NCBI GenBank assembly: GCA_019359045.1
Contig: JAHHIA010000006.1
Location: 186,001-250,000, forward strand
Reading direction: 5' to 3'
DNA length: 64,000 bases
From: Scytolyngbya sp. HA4215-MV1
GTDB taxonomy: Bacteria > Cyanobacteriota > Cyanobacteriia > Leptolyngbyales > Leptolyngbyaceae
In this document: positions 1 to 8,483 of the stretch, piece after piece
Layout: the number at the start of each line of letters is the position of its first letter
Position numbering within the stretch: the first letter of the stretch is position 1
The notes under the pieces: model-generated
Told to the model about the DNA's origin: nothing
What the model saw: only the letters and a program-made list of their open reading frames with translations
Database searches by the model: none
Position numbers and translations under genes: made by a program

Positions 1-51
1 AAATCTGACATGGAGGGCAGTCTCTAAAAACAAGATGAAGAAGGAAATCAA

Positions 52-498
52 TCAAGCTTCAGGCGACTTGCCATGAATGTGGTTCTCACCAATAAAGGCT
101 GTTCCGCCCTCAACTTTCGTTTGCCACCCCTTCGCATTGCCGGAATTATTCTGCACCATTGAGCTATTGTCCTGAATCTTCCCGGCATTAATTTGCTGCG
201 CCATCAACCGAATTTCATCAGCAAATTGCGGATCGTCATCCATTGCCACCTGCAAATAGGCAGCAATTTGGTTAATCTGTTCCGGTGTGATTTTGTGGGT
301 TTGCTCAATAGAGGCTTTGACTTCTTCGATGCGGGGTTTGCCTCGCAGCTTCGTCCAGATGCGTTTGAGCAGGCTTTCCATTTTAGCGATCGCCTCCATC
401 GTATATTTCTTACCTAGCTCACCCGCACCAGACTCGATGAACTTTTGGAAAGCAACGGTGGCGATCGCGCCAGCGGTCAAAGATACCGGATCAGCCAT
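52..498 (-). CDS. Small hypothetical protein (NTPase/effector-associated type)
   Basis: This 148-residue protein has no catalytic motif that I recognise. It begins with a short hydrophobic/alanine-rich helix (MADPVSLTAGAIATVAF), continues as a charged helical region (residues 20-85), and ends in a Gln/Asn/Gly-rich tail (about 105-145) with the pattern GGTAFIGENHIHG. From memory, similar N-terminal helices and Asn/Gly-rich tails occur in small cyanobacterial proteins found near or fused to NTPase signalling proteins; that link is inference. The ATG at 498 and the TGA at 52 are both inside the window, so the gene is complete. The gene diverges from the toxin-antitoxin pair that starts at 680. 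Confidence 0.6.
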   Translation of the reverse strand: MADPVSLTAGAIATVAFQKFIESGAGELGKKYTMEAIAKMESLLKRIWTKLRGKPRIEEVKASIEQTHKITPEQINQIAAYLQVAMDDDPQFADEIRLMAQQINAGKIQDNSSMVQNNSGNAKGWQTKVEGGTAFIGENHIHGKSPEA

Positions 499-679
499 GG
501 GGCAACTCCAGAATTTAGGCTATGTCTTTTCTATCAAAATAATTTTGCCTTGACCCGGAAACTTCATACCGGCACTTGGGCAAAGAACGATCGCCTGTGA
601 CTGTCATTGAAGCAATGGGGTGATGAAGCGGTTTAGGTTTGCTACTCTGAGGAATAATCCCTGATGAGTCCCTCTCCCG

Positions 680-892
680 ATGCAGTCTGCCAGTTCCCGT
701 CAGCAAATTTTGGAGGCGATCGCCCAATTGAGCGATCAACAACTTTCTGTTGTGCTCAAATTTATTCAAACTCTCCAACCCAATCCCGCTCCCACCCCTA
801 CCCAATCCCCCATCGATCCGCTAGCCAACTTCATTGGAGCAAGCCACCACGGCAATCTTGCTCACGCGATCGATGAGACCCTTTATGATTAA
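680..892 (+). CDS. Putative antitoxin of a VapBC-like pair
   Basis: A 70-residue protein. Residues 5-32 form an amphipathic helix of the kind seen in short cyanobacterial antitoxins (QILEAIAQLSDQQLSVVLKF), followed by a proline-rich linker and a C-terminal segment ending ETLYD. It has no DNA-binding motif that I can assign securely. Its stop codon overlaps the start of the downstream PIN-domain gene by 8 bases, which is the strongest evidence for its role: toxin-antitoxin genes are usually translationally coupled in this order. Antitoxin function is therefore inferred from context. Confidence 0.65.
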   Translation: MQSASSRQQILEAIAQLSDQQLSVVLKFIQTLQPNPAPTPTQSPIDPLANFIGASHHGNLAHAIDETLYD

Positions 893-1313
893 TGCCGTAT
901 TCATTGATACTTGGGGTTGGCTGACCTTAAACGATGCTGGTGAACGCAGACATCAAGAAGTCGCTGATTTATATCGCACATTAATTGCCCAAAACACCCT
1001 TTGCTACACCACCTCCTTTGTTTTAGACGAAACATTTACGCTGTTTTTCAAACGCCTCAATTCCTATCAGGCACAGCAGGCAATGCTTCAACTATCTGCT
1101 GCATTCTCCACGAACTCATTTCAATTGATTTACATTGATGAAGTCCGGTTTGCTCAAGCTCAAACGTTGCGGTTAAAGTATCTCGATAAACCTCAAATTT
1201 CGTTTACTGATTTCACCTCAATGGTGGTCATGCAGGAATTCAATCTTCAGCGTGTTCTCACCGAAGATGCTCATTTTGTTCAAGTTGGCATGGGATTTGA
1301 GCGCATCCCTTGA
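885..1313 (+). CDS. PIN-domain ribonuclease, VapC-like toxin
   Basis: A 142-residue protein with the acidic residues expected for a PIN nuclease: Asp8 in VFIDTWGW, Glu49 in VLDETF, Asp109 in SFTDF and Asp128 in LTEDAHF. PIN toxins cut RNA using metal ions held by these residues. I chose the ATG at 885 because the PIN fold begins immediately after it and because it overlaps the antitoxin stop (890-892). An in-frame ATG at 834 would add 17 residues lying inside the antitoxin gene. All four acidic positions are present, so the toxin looks intact. Confidence 0.82.
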   Translation: MINAVFIDTWGWLTLNDAGERRHQEVADLYRTLIAQNTLCYTTSFVLDETFTLFFKRLNSYQAQQAMLQLSAAFSTNSFQLIYIDEVRFAQAQTLRLKYLDKPQISFTDFTSMVVMQEFNLQRVLTEDAHFVQVGMGFERIP

Positions 1314-1644
1314 AACAATCCAGATGAAACTCAACCATTGCCACTGAACCCCAGAGGATTTTGATTTGAACCTGCAACGGTTTCATTTGCCACCGCCCCA
1401 TACTGGCTCAAAACCAGACTTGTGCGGTTTCAAGCAGCGATCGTCTCCTATCAAACGAGAAGAGTTCGATCGAAAACCAGAGCCTTCCCACTCAAAACCA
1501 AAACGTTCCCACTTAAAACAAAAACATTCCTGCTAAAAATAAGAACAGTCTCTCGACAAATCGGTAGCGTCTCTCTCCAAACTCGACAGCAGCAACAAAA
1601 TCCTGCTCTCACTACAAACTCACCTGGCATCCCCAACCCCAGAT
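1314..1644. other. Intergenic region with a 21-bp tandem repeat
   Basis: This 331-base stretch lies between the VapC-like gene and the 3' end of dnaG. Open frames run through it on both strands, but they are made of the heptapeptide output of the tandem repeat at 1479-1583 and look non-genic. I see no clear terminator. Confidence 0.6.
1479..1583. repeat. Decaying 21-bp tandem repeat, five units
   Basis: Five successive 21-base units (1479-1499, 1500-1520, 1521-1541, 1542-1562, 1563-1583) share the frame RRARCNTTCYCNCTNAAAANN. The second and third are most alike, and similarity decays towards 1583. Because 21 is divisible by 3, the array gives heptapeptide repeats in translation (for example TKTFPLK). 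Confidence 0.75.
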
Positions 1645-3663
1645 CTATTCGCCCGTCCAGGGCACCTGCACCAGATCAACAAAATCTACCCGACGTTGCC
1701 GATCGAGTTCCTCAATGCGCAGCTTTTCGTTATAGATCTTTTCCTGATAATATTGACCTTCCTCGATCGCCCCCGCCTCCGTTTTTTCCCACAAGCTGAG
1801 AAAGTGCCGACAGCGTTTTTCGCACATCACTCGCTCCATACAAGCAGTTGCCGCGCGAATCGTCAGCGGTGCTCGCATAATGTCCTGCTTCGTCTTTTCA
1901 TCCAGATTAAACAGCGCATAGACCAGTCTCATTTCATTGGGGAAATCCGTACAACGATCTTGCAAACGATCGAGCAAATCCACTTCGGAAACCGCCAATT
2001 CAGCAGTTTCCGAAGTGGACTGAGAATCTCTTCCCTCCTGACTCCTGCCCCCTTTCAACACTTCTAATTCTTGCTTCGCTGGTGAAATCAGAAGCGTTGC
2101 CTCCTGACTCCCCTCCTCCAACTCCAAAATCTGCCGCCACAAAAACCGATGATGGGACAGACTAAACTCCAGATCCTGCGCTTCCAACGCCGCAATAATT
2201 TGCGATCGAAAATTTGGCGCGTGCAGATACAACCGCAGTAATTGGGCTTCCGCTTCCTCCAACAATGTGCGATCGCTCTTGGTCTGCCATTTTTGCGATC
2301 GGCCGTGCCAGCGTTGCCCCCGCACTTGCAAACGCAGGTCTTCTTCCAATTGAATCGAGAGGCGCGCGTTCCCTTGACTCATCAATTCGGCACAGCGGTG
2401 GATATAGTGAGTCCGCAGGGTCGCATTGGGTAAACTGCCCAACAATTGCACGATTTGCTGCAACCCCGTTTGGAACTGATCTGCTTGCTTCAGGTCACGC
2501 CCTGCCAACGCCTGCTGGATCTGCCAATCTAGCCAGAGGGGAGATTGGGTCAATAGGGTGCGATACTCAAACGCCGTGTGGGTTTTCAAAAACTCATCTG
2601 GGTCTTTGCCCTGGGGCAAGTTGAGAATGCGGAGTTGCACCTCGCCCCGGTATGCCAGCGCTGCCACCTCCCCGATCGCCCGTTCGGCTGCCTGTACCCC
2701 GGCGCGATCGGCATCAAAATTAAACACAATCTGCTTGGACTCGGTATAGCGCAACAGCAACCGCACCTGCGCCAAACTCAGCGCCGTCCCTAGCGAAGCT
2801 ACCACATTGGTAATTCCGGCAGCGTGCAGCGCAATCACATCAAAATAGCCTTCTACCACCACCGCCTGGTCTTGCTTGGCAATGTCGGCGCGGGCTTTGT
2901 CCAGGGCAAACAGCGTCTTGCCCTTATCAAATAACTCGGTTTCGGGCGAGTTCAGGTATTTGGGTTGTTCATCCCCCAACGATCGTCCGCCAAAGCCAAT
3001 CACCCGTCCCTGCAAATCGTGAATGGGAATCATCAGGCGATCGCGAAACCGATCGTAATAACTATCCCCGGTTTTGCGCGGCACCACCAAGCCTGCCTGC
3101 TCCACCAACTCTACTGCGTAGCGCTTTTGCTCCACCAAATAGCCCGTCAGCGTTTCCCATCCGGCAGGTGCATAGCCCAGTTGAAATTGTTGGATCGTTT
3201 CTTCACTCAAGCCCCGATCGGTTTTCAAATACGCCAGTGCCACCTCTCCCTGGGGCTGCTTCAACGCATGTTGAAAAAACTGAGACGCGATTGCCAGAAT
3301 TTCGTATAATTGCTCCCGCAAAGAAATCTGGCGCTGCAACTCTTGGCGTTGCTCCGGCTCCACCGTTTTGACCGGCACCTGGTATCGCTTCGCCAGATCC
3401 AGCACCACATCGCCAAACGATCGCTTACCCAACTCCATCAAAAACTTGATGGCATTTCCCCCTGCGCCACAGCTAAAGCAGTAATAGAACTGTTTCCCTG
3501 GACTCACACTAAAACTGGGCGACTTGTCATCGTGAAAGGGACACAAGCCAACAAAATCCTTACCCTGTTTTCGCAGCACCACATGATCGGACACCACATC
3601 AACGATGTCAGCCCGTTGCTTGACCTGTTCGATCGTGTCGGGATGGAGACGCGGGACGTTCAT
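1645..3663 (-). CDS. dnaG: DNA primase DnaG
   Basis: A 672-residue primase that makes the RNA primers for replication. The N-terminal CHC2 zinc-finger is clear: CPFHDDKSPSFSV followed by YYCFSCGAGG (about residues 40-68). The TOPRIM catalytic core is also clear: VVVEGYFDVIALH, ASLGTALS and FNFDADRAG (about residues 255-350). The C-terminal part, about 430-672, is the less conserved DnaB-interaction region and contains a low-similarity charged segment. I chose the ATG at 3663, giving MNVPRLHPDTIEQVK, the usual DnaG start; an upstream in-frame start at 3792 would add 43 low-complexity residues encoded by the pyrimidine-rich leader. No Shine-Dalgarno is visible directly before the chosen start. 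Confidence 0.96.
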   Translation of the reverse strand: MNVPRLHPDTIEQVKQRADIVDVVSDHVVLRKQGKDFVGLCPFHDDKSPSFSVSPGKQFYYCFSCGAGGNAIKFLMELGKRSFGDVVLDLAKRYQVPVKTVEPEQRQELQRQISLREQLYEILAIASQFFQHALKQPQGEVALAYLKTDRGLSEETIQQFQLGYAPAGWETLTGYLVEQKRYAVELVEQAGLVVPRKTGDSYYDRFRDRLMIPIHDLQGRVIGFGGRSLGDEQPKYLNSPETELFDKGKTLFALDKARADIAKQDQAVVVEGYFDVIALHAAGITNVVASLGTALSLAQVRLLLRYTESKQIVFNFDADRAGVQAAERAIGEVAALAYRGEVQLRILNLPQGKDPDEFLKTHTAFEYRTLLTQSPLWLDWQIQQALAGRDLKQADQFQTGLQQIVQLLGSLPNATLRTHYIHRCAELMSQGNARLSIQLEEDLRLQVRGQRWHGRSQKWQTKSDRTLLEEAEAQLLRLYLHAPNFRSQIIAALEAQDLEFSLSHHRFLWRQILELEEGSQEATLLISPAKQELEVLKGGRSQEGRDSQSTSETAELAVSEVDLLDRLQDRCTDFPNEMRLVYALFNLDEKTKQDIMRAPLTIRAATACMERVMCEKRCRHFLSLWEKTEAGAIEEGQYYQEKIYNEKLRIEELDRQRRVDFVDLVQVPWTGE

Positions 3664-3986
3664 GGAAGAGAGGAGGAGAAGGAGACGCGGAGAGGGGAAC
3701 AGAGGGACGTGGACAGGGGGAGGACTGTGGTGTATTACTATAGCCGATTGTTTGACTGAAGTGGGAATACGTTTAGCCTCACTCCGGAACACTGCGCCAA
3801 CCGCTTCTTTTTTGCCATTTCTGCCCCTTCCTATCCCCTCTTCTACAAATTTTTTGATTCAATCCTGCCGTATCGAGTAAAACATAAGCATGATTAGCGG
3901 CAATGCAATCTTTACGCAAATCTTGACTCATTGTTCATGGCGTAGTTGTTGAGCACGAGTGAATCAAGTAGAGGAAACGAGTTCAG
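3664..3986. promoter_or_regulatory. Divergent dnaG/amidase intergenic region with homopurine tract
   Basis: A 323-base divergent region that must hold the promoters of dnaG (minus) and the amidase (plus). Positions 3664-3722 are almost entirely purine on the plus strand (GAAGAGAGGAGGAGAAGGAG and on), so the dnaG leader is a polypyrimidine tract right up to its ATG. I could not assign -35/-10 boxes with confidence. Confidence 0.5.
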
Positions 3987-5393
3987 ATGGGACGAATTTT
4001 TCTATCAGCGGGGCATGGGGGACAAGAAACTGGGCAGGTTGATCCGGGCGCGATCGCCGCAGGAACAACCGAAGCCAGAGAGATGATTTTGACACGAGAT
4101 CTGATCGTGACAGAACTGAGGTCGCGTGGCTTTGAAGTACTCTCTGTGCCCGATGAACTAAGTCTGGAAGCAACGATCGGCTGGATTAATGCCCGTGTCC
4201 AAAGAAGCGATGTGGCATTAGAAATTCATTCGGATGCCTATTCCAATCCCTCTGTACGGGGTGCGAGTGTTTTCTTTATCACCAACAACGACCAGCGCAA
4301 GGGACATGCAGAGTTGTTGCTGCTGGCATTGTTAAGGCGAGTGCCTCAACTCCCCAACCGAGGTGCAAAACCTGATTCCTCTACGGGCATTGGCAATTTG
4401 CCCTTTTGTCGGCAGATTTCGGCTCCCTCGCTATTGATGGAAATTGGTTATTTGACCAATCCCGACGATCGTTTCCTGATTCAAAATCGACGTCGCGATA
4501 TTGCCTTAGGCATTGCTGATGGTTTAGCCGCTTGGAGCCGTGCCGTATCCGGGGTTAGTCCCCCAACGCCCACCCCGACGCCTACCCCAACGCCGACGCC
4601 GACGCCCACCCCTGCCCCAACTCCACCTGGCACCTATTCAGCCGCCAAAATCAAAATTAATGGGCAATTGTACGATGAGCAGGGCATCATCATCAGTGGC
4701 AATGCTTATATCCCGATCGACCTGGCAGATCGGCTGGGGATTGATTTGACCAAGGAACCTCAGGTGCGGCGAGTGACTTATCGCAATGTGGTTTACATCA
4801 AAGCGATCGAACTGCGGGAATTTAGCATCTCCGTCAGTTGGGATAATGCCGAACGAACCGTCGTGTTGCGATCGATTTTACAAATCTGCCCCAATCAGAT
4901 CGATAGCATCATGGGGCATGGCAGCATCTCTGAAGTGCAACTGATGATGTTCCTCAAAGCCAACAACGAGAGCGCCCTGACCCAGTTTCCCGACTTGCCC
5001 AAACTCTATCTGGATGAAGCCAAACTGGAAGGCGTCAATCCTGATCTCGCCTTTTGCCAAATGTGTATCGAAACGGGATTTCTCCGCTTTGGCAACGATG
5101 TCAAGCCCAGTCAAAACAATTTTGCTGGGTTAGGGGCGATCGGCGACGGTGCAGAAGGCGCCTCCTTTCCCAGCGCCCGCATTGGTGTCAGAGCCCAGAT
5201 TCAGCACCTCAAAGCTTACGCCAGTACTGAACCCCTGGTGCAAGAAGTGGTTGATCCCCGCTTCCGATTTGTCACCCGTGGCATTGCCCCCCGCATCGAT
5301 TTACTCAGCGGGCGATGGGCGGCTGACCTGGACTATGGACCCAAAATTTTAGCCGTGATCCGCAGATTGTACGAATCCGCAGGGCTGCTGTGA
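3987..5393 (+). CDS. N-acetylmuramoyl-L-alanine amidase with C-terminal glucosaminidase-like domain
   Basis: A 468-residue cell-wall hydrolase. Residues 1-185 are an Amidase_3 (AmiC-type) zinc domain with His10 in LSAGHGG, Glu29 in GTTEARE, His81 in LEIHSDA and Glu152 in LLMEIGYL. A Pro-Thr repeat linker follows (192-212, encoded by a hexamer microsatellite), then a copper-amine-oxidase-N/stalk-like domain (about 218-290, KIKINGQLYDEQG) and a lysozyme/glucosaminidase-like domain (about 300-468) with a candidate catalytic Glu in MCIETGF. It could cut both the amide and the glycan bonds of peptidoglycan. No signal peptide is visible: the amidase fold begins at residue 3, so the export route is unclear. 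Confidence 0.88.
   Translation: MGRIFLSAGHGGQETGQVDPGAIAAGTTEAREMILTRDLIVTELRSRGFEVLSVPDELSLEATIGWINARVQRSDVALEIHSDAYSNPSVRGASVFFITNNDQRKGHAELLLLALLRRVPQLPNRGAKPDSSTGIGNLPFCRQISAPSLLMEIGYLTNPDDRFLIQNRRRDIALGIADGLAAWSRAVSGVSPPTPTPTPTPTPTPTPTPAPTPPGTYSAAKIKINGQLYDEQGIIISGNAYIPIDLADRLGIDLTKEPQVRRVTYRNVVYIKAIELREFSISVSWDNAERTVVLRSILQICPNQIDSIMGHGSISEVQLMMFLKANNESALTQFPDLPKLYLDEAKLEGVNPDLAFCQMCIETGFLRFGNDVKPSQNNFAGLGAIGDGAEGASFPSARIGVRAQIQHLKAYASTEPLVQEVVDPRFRFVTRGIAPRIDLLSGRWAADLDYGPKILAVIRRLYESAGLL
4561..4625. repeat. Pro-Thr linker microsatellite
   Basis: Hexamer-type repeats (CCNACG/CCNACC) inside the amidase gene encode the (Pro-Thr)n linker between its domains. Length variation between strains is likely at such a site. 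Confidence 0.8.
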
Positions 5394-5568
5394 GTGGCAA
5401 TGCCAGTCAATGACTGTTAATTTCGACATTTTTTTACGGTAAGAAAAACTTGTTTCCAGGTTCCATCACCCGATCCAGTGTTGGTTGAAATCGTTGAGTT
5501 GTCTAAAAGATAGGAATTGCTACTATCCAAAAGCAACGGTAAGAACATCTCTGGCAAGCGGGAGCACT

Positions 5569-8412
5569 ATGGATTGGCTGCCCTATCTTAAAAAAGCATG
5601 GGAAATTCAAAAAGATCGATGGCGAAAAACGTTTTGGACTTACCGACAGAACAGGGGGTGGCTGGTTAAAGTTTTGCCCGGTGGCATTGCAGCATTGTTG
5701 ATTGCCGCGCTCCTTCGTTTGGGAGTATGGCAACCGCTGGAATATGCGGCATGGGACAATTTGTTTCGCCTGCGCGGCGGATTACCTTGGGACGATCGTA
5801 TTGTGCTTGTTGCGATCGACGAAGCCAGCCTGAAGCAATGGGGTCCGTTTCCCTGGTCGCGGCAGCGCTATGTTGAACTCTTGCAGGGGTTGTCGCATAC
5901 TCAGGCGGCGGTGGTGGTGTTGGATGTGCCCTTGTTTGAGCCAGACGCCAGTGATTATCCGTTAGCCGCAGCGATCGCCCAACAAGGCGCAGTGGTGCTG
6001 GTACAATCCTGGGACAGTGCAGGACTTCCCCTGCTCCCTTCTGCCCCCCTGCGGACTGCTGCCGCCGCGATCGGGCATCACCTCACCCGACAAGAGGCAG
6101 ACGGGGTCACTCGCCAAGTCAATCTACAAATTCATGGGGTGCCGATGTTACCTGTTGCCGCCGCTCAGGTCTACACGTTGCTGCAGCGATCGATCCCCTT
6201 GCCAGACCTGAATCAACCATTTTGGGTCAACTGGCTTGGTTCAACCCAGCAAGTTCCCCAGGTCTCTTTCATCGATGTGCAGGCAGGAAAAGTCCCTGCT
6301 GCCAGGTTTGAGCACAAAATTGTGCTGGTAGGGTTGACTGCAACCATCCTAGATTCGCTACAAACGCCTTTCGATCGTCATCCTGCCGTCGGCGAGATTT
6401 ACTTACACGCTACAGTTCTCAACAATTTGCTGCAACAGAATGGGCTATGTCCCTTACCTGCCAGCTGGCTAATTCTGGTGTTTTTATTAGGAGGACCCGG
6501 TCTGAGTCTGGTGATGACAGACTGGCGAATGAGCAAACAGTTCATGATCTTGGCAGCCTTGTGTAGCGGCTGGGGTATGGTGAGCTTTTTAAGCTTTAAG
6601 GCAGGCTATTTGATCCCCGTAGCAATGCCCATTTTATTATTTGTCGTGACGGGTGGAGCGATTGCGCTTGATGAAAGGCTGCGCATGAATCAGCGATTAA
6701 AGCAAAGTGAAGAACGATATGCGCTGGCAGTGCAAGGTTCAAACGAGGGCTTATGGGATTGGGATTTGCAGACCCAGGCACTTTATTTTTCACCGCGCTG
6801 GAAAACCATGTTGGGGTATAGCGAAGAAGAGCCTTGCCACCAGCTTGAAGATTGGTTTCGTCGAGTGTCTCCGCAAGATCTGGAAACGCTGAAACAGGCG
6901 ATCGCCGATCACCTGGTAGGCACCACGCCCCATCTCGAACAAGAGTATCGCTTGCTGTATCAGGATGGAACCTCTCGCTGGATGCTTTGCCGAGGGATTG
7001 CTATTCGCAACGATCGCGGGGTTGCTTACCGGATGGCGGGATCTCAGGCAGATATTACCGATCTCAAGCGGACGAATGAGCAACTGCACTATCATGCGTT
7101 TTACGACAAACTGACGGGCTTGCCCAATCGCACCTTGTTTCTAGAGGAATTGCGTCAGGCGATCGCCTGCAACCGTCAATCTCCCAATCGTCAGTTTGCC
7201 GTGCTCTTCATTGACCTGGATCGATTCAAAATGGCGAACGATAGCCTGGGGCATGAGATTGGAGATTTGCTCTTGGTGGCGATCGCCTATCGTCTCAAAA
7301 GTTGTTTGTCGTCTAATATCCTGGTTGCCCGCCTGAGTAGCGACGAATTTACGGTCTTATTGAATCCGGTGCATCAAATCGATGAAGCCCTGAGGTGTGC
7401 CGAACGCATTCACCAAGGATTGGCATCGCCCTTTAGCCTGAATGGACATGAAATCTTTACGGCTGCCAGTATTGGGATTGCGCTGAGTAGTGTCGAGGCA
7501 GAACAACCCGAAGATCTGCTGCGCGATGCTGACATTGCTATGTACCATGCCAAATCTCAGGGACAGGCACGTTCCGTCGTGTTCGATCCGGCAATGCGGA
7601 GCCGTACCCTGTCGCGTTTGCAACTGGAAACGGATCTGAGACGAGCGATCGAGCGTCAAGAATTTCGGATCGTCTATCAACCGATCGTGTGCCTGACTAC
7701 GACAAAAATTATTGGGTTTGAAGCATTAATCCGCTGGCACCACCCCAGTCGAGGTAGGGTCTCGACTGCCGAATTCATTCCACTTGCCGAAGAGACAGGA
7801 TTGGTGGCACTGCTTGATCGCTGGATGTTGCAACAAGCCTGTCAACAACTCGCCCTCTGGAAAACCCAATTTCCTCAATGCCTGCCGCTCAAAATGAGTG
7901 TCAATCTTTCTGGTATCCAGCTCACTACGCCCGATCTGATTCAACAGGTCGATCAGGTCCTGCAAGCCAACGGATTGACCGGACATGACCTGAAACTGGA
8001 GATTACGGAAAGTGCCATCATGCTCACAGCCCAATCGGTTGCAACGCTTCTTGCTCAGTTGCGAGAACGAGGCATTGAGTTATCAATCGATGACTTTGGC
8101 ACCGGATATTCTTCCCTGGCACGATTGCACCGATTGCCGATTAACACCCTCAAAATCGATCGCTCCTTTATTCCCACGGTTACCGATCGGCACACGACCC
8201 AAGATCACGAAAATTGGGAAATCGTCCGCACCATCATCGTTCTGGCGCACAATTTGGGATTGGATGTGATTGCGGAAGGGGTCGAAACAATCGAACAAAT
8301 TCATCAATTACGATCGCTGCACTGCGAATATGCCCAGGGGTTTTTCTTCTCTCGTCCGATCGACGCAGCAGCAGTAGCGGTACTTTTGTCCAACTCTGGA
8401 GCAATGGCGTAA
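5569..8412 (+). CDS. CHASE2-PAS-GGDEF-EAL membrane signalling protein
   Basis: About 947 residues from the ATG at 5569; an in-frame upstream start at 5485 adds 28 residues without a clear purpose. A first membrane segment (around 43-65) leads to an extracytoplasmic CHASE2 sensor (AWDNLFRLRG...VLVAIDEASL, to about 310), three further membrane helices (about 305-375), a PAS domain (from about 383, EGLWDWDLQTQAL), a GGDEF domain and an EAL domain. The GGDEF signature reads SSDEF (590-594), so cyclase activity is doubtful. The EAL domain keeps EAL (718-720), NLSG, EITES, DDFGTGYSS, KIDRSF and EGVET, so it should degrade c-di-GMP. The output is most likely a phosphodiesterase regulated by an external signal and perhaps by GTP. 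Confidence 0.9.
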   Translation: MDWLPYLKKAWEIQKDRWRKTFWTYRQNRGWLVKVLPGGIAALLIAALLRLGVWQPLEYAAWDNLFRLRGGLPWDDRIVLVAIDEASLKQWGPFPWSRQRYVELLQGLSHTQAAVVVLDVPLFEPDASDYPLAAAIAQQGAVVLVQSWDSAGLPLLPSAPLRTAAAAIGHHLTRQEADGVTRQVNLQIHGVPMLPVAAAQVYTLLQRSIPLPDLNQPFWVNWLGSTQQVPQVSFIDVQAGKVPAARFEHKIVLVGLTATILDSLQTPFDRHPAVGEIYLHATVLNNLLQQNGLCPLPASWLILVFLLGGPGLSLVMTDWRMSKQFMILAALCSGWGMVSFLSFKAGYLIPVAMPILLFVVTGGAIALDERLRMNQRLKQSEERYALAVQGSNEGLWDWDLQTQALYFSPRWKTMLGYSEEEPCHQLEDWFRRVSPQDLETLKQAIADHLVGTTPHLEQEYRLLYQDGTSRWMLCRGIAIRNDRGVAYRMAGSQADITDLKRTNEQLHYHAFYDKLTGLPNRTLFLEELRQAIACNRQSPNRQFAVLFIDLDRFKMANDSLGHEIGDLLLVAIAYRLKSCLSSNILVARLSSDEFTVLLNPVHQIDEALRCAERIHQGLASPFSLNGHEIFTAASIGIALSSVEAEQPEDLLRDADIAMYHAKSQGQARSVVFDPAMRSRTLSRLQLETDLRRAIERQEFRIVYQPIVCLTTTKIIGFEALIRWHHPSRGRVSTAEFIPLAEETGLVALLDRWMLQQACQQLALWKTQFPQCLPLKMSVNLSGIQLTTPDLIQQVDQVLQANGLTGHDLKLEITESAIMLTAQSVATLLAQLRERGIELSIDDFGTGYSSLARLHRLPINTLKIDRSFIPTVTDRHTTQDHENWEIVRTIIVLAHNLGLDVIAEGVETIEQIHQLRSLHCEYAQGFFFSRPIDAAAVAVLLSNSGAMA

Positions 8413-8483
8413 AATCCCTAATCCCATTCGCCCTATACTGCTAAACAAGCGAAATCACACTTTTATTCCTGGAGTTTAGACGG

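Noticed and set aside
1422..1799. Open frame of 125 codons on the plus strand
   Set aside because: It is mostly the product of the 21-bp tandem repeat, and its downstream part runs into the 3' end of dnaG on the opposite strand.
3664..3792. N-terminal extension of DnaG
   Set aside because: The extra 43 residues are low complexity and come from a polypyrimidine leader; DnaG homologues begin at the ATG at 3663.
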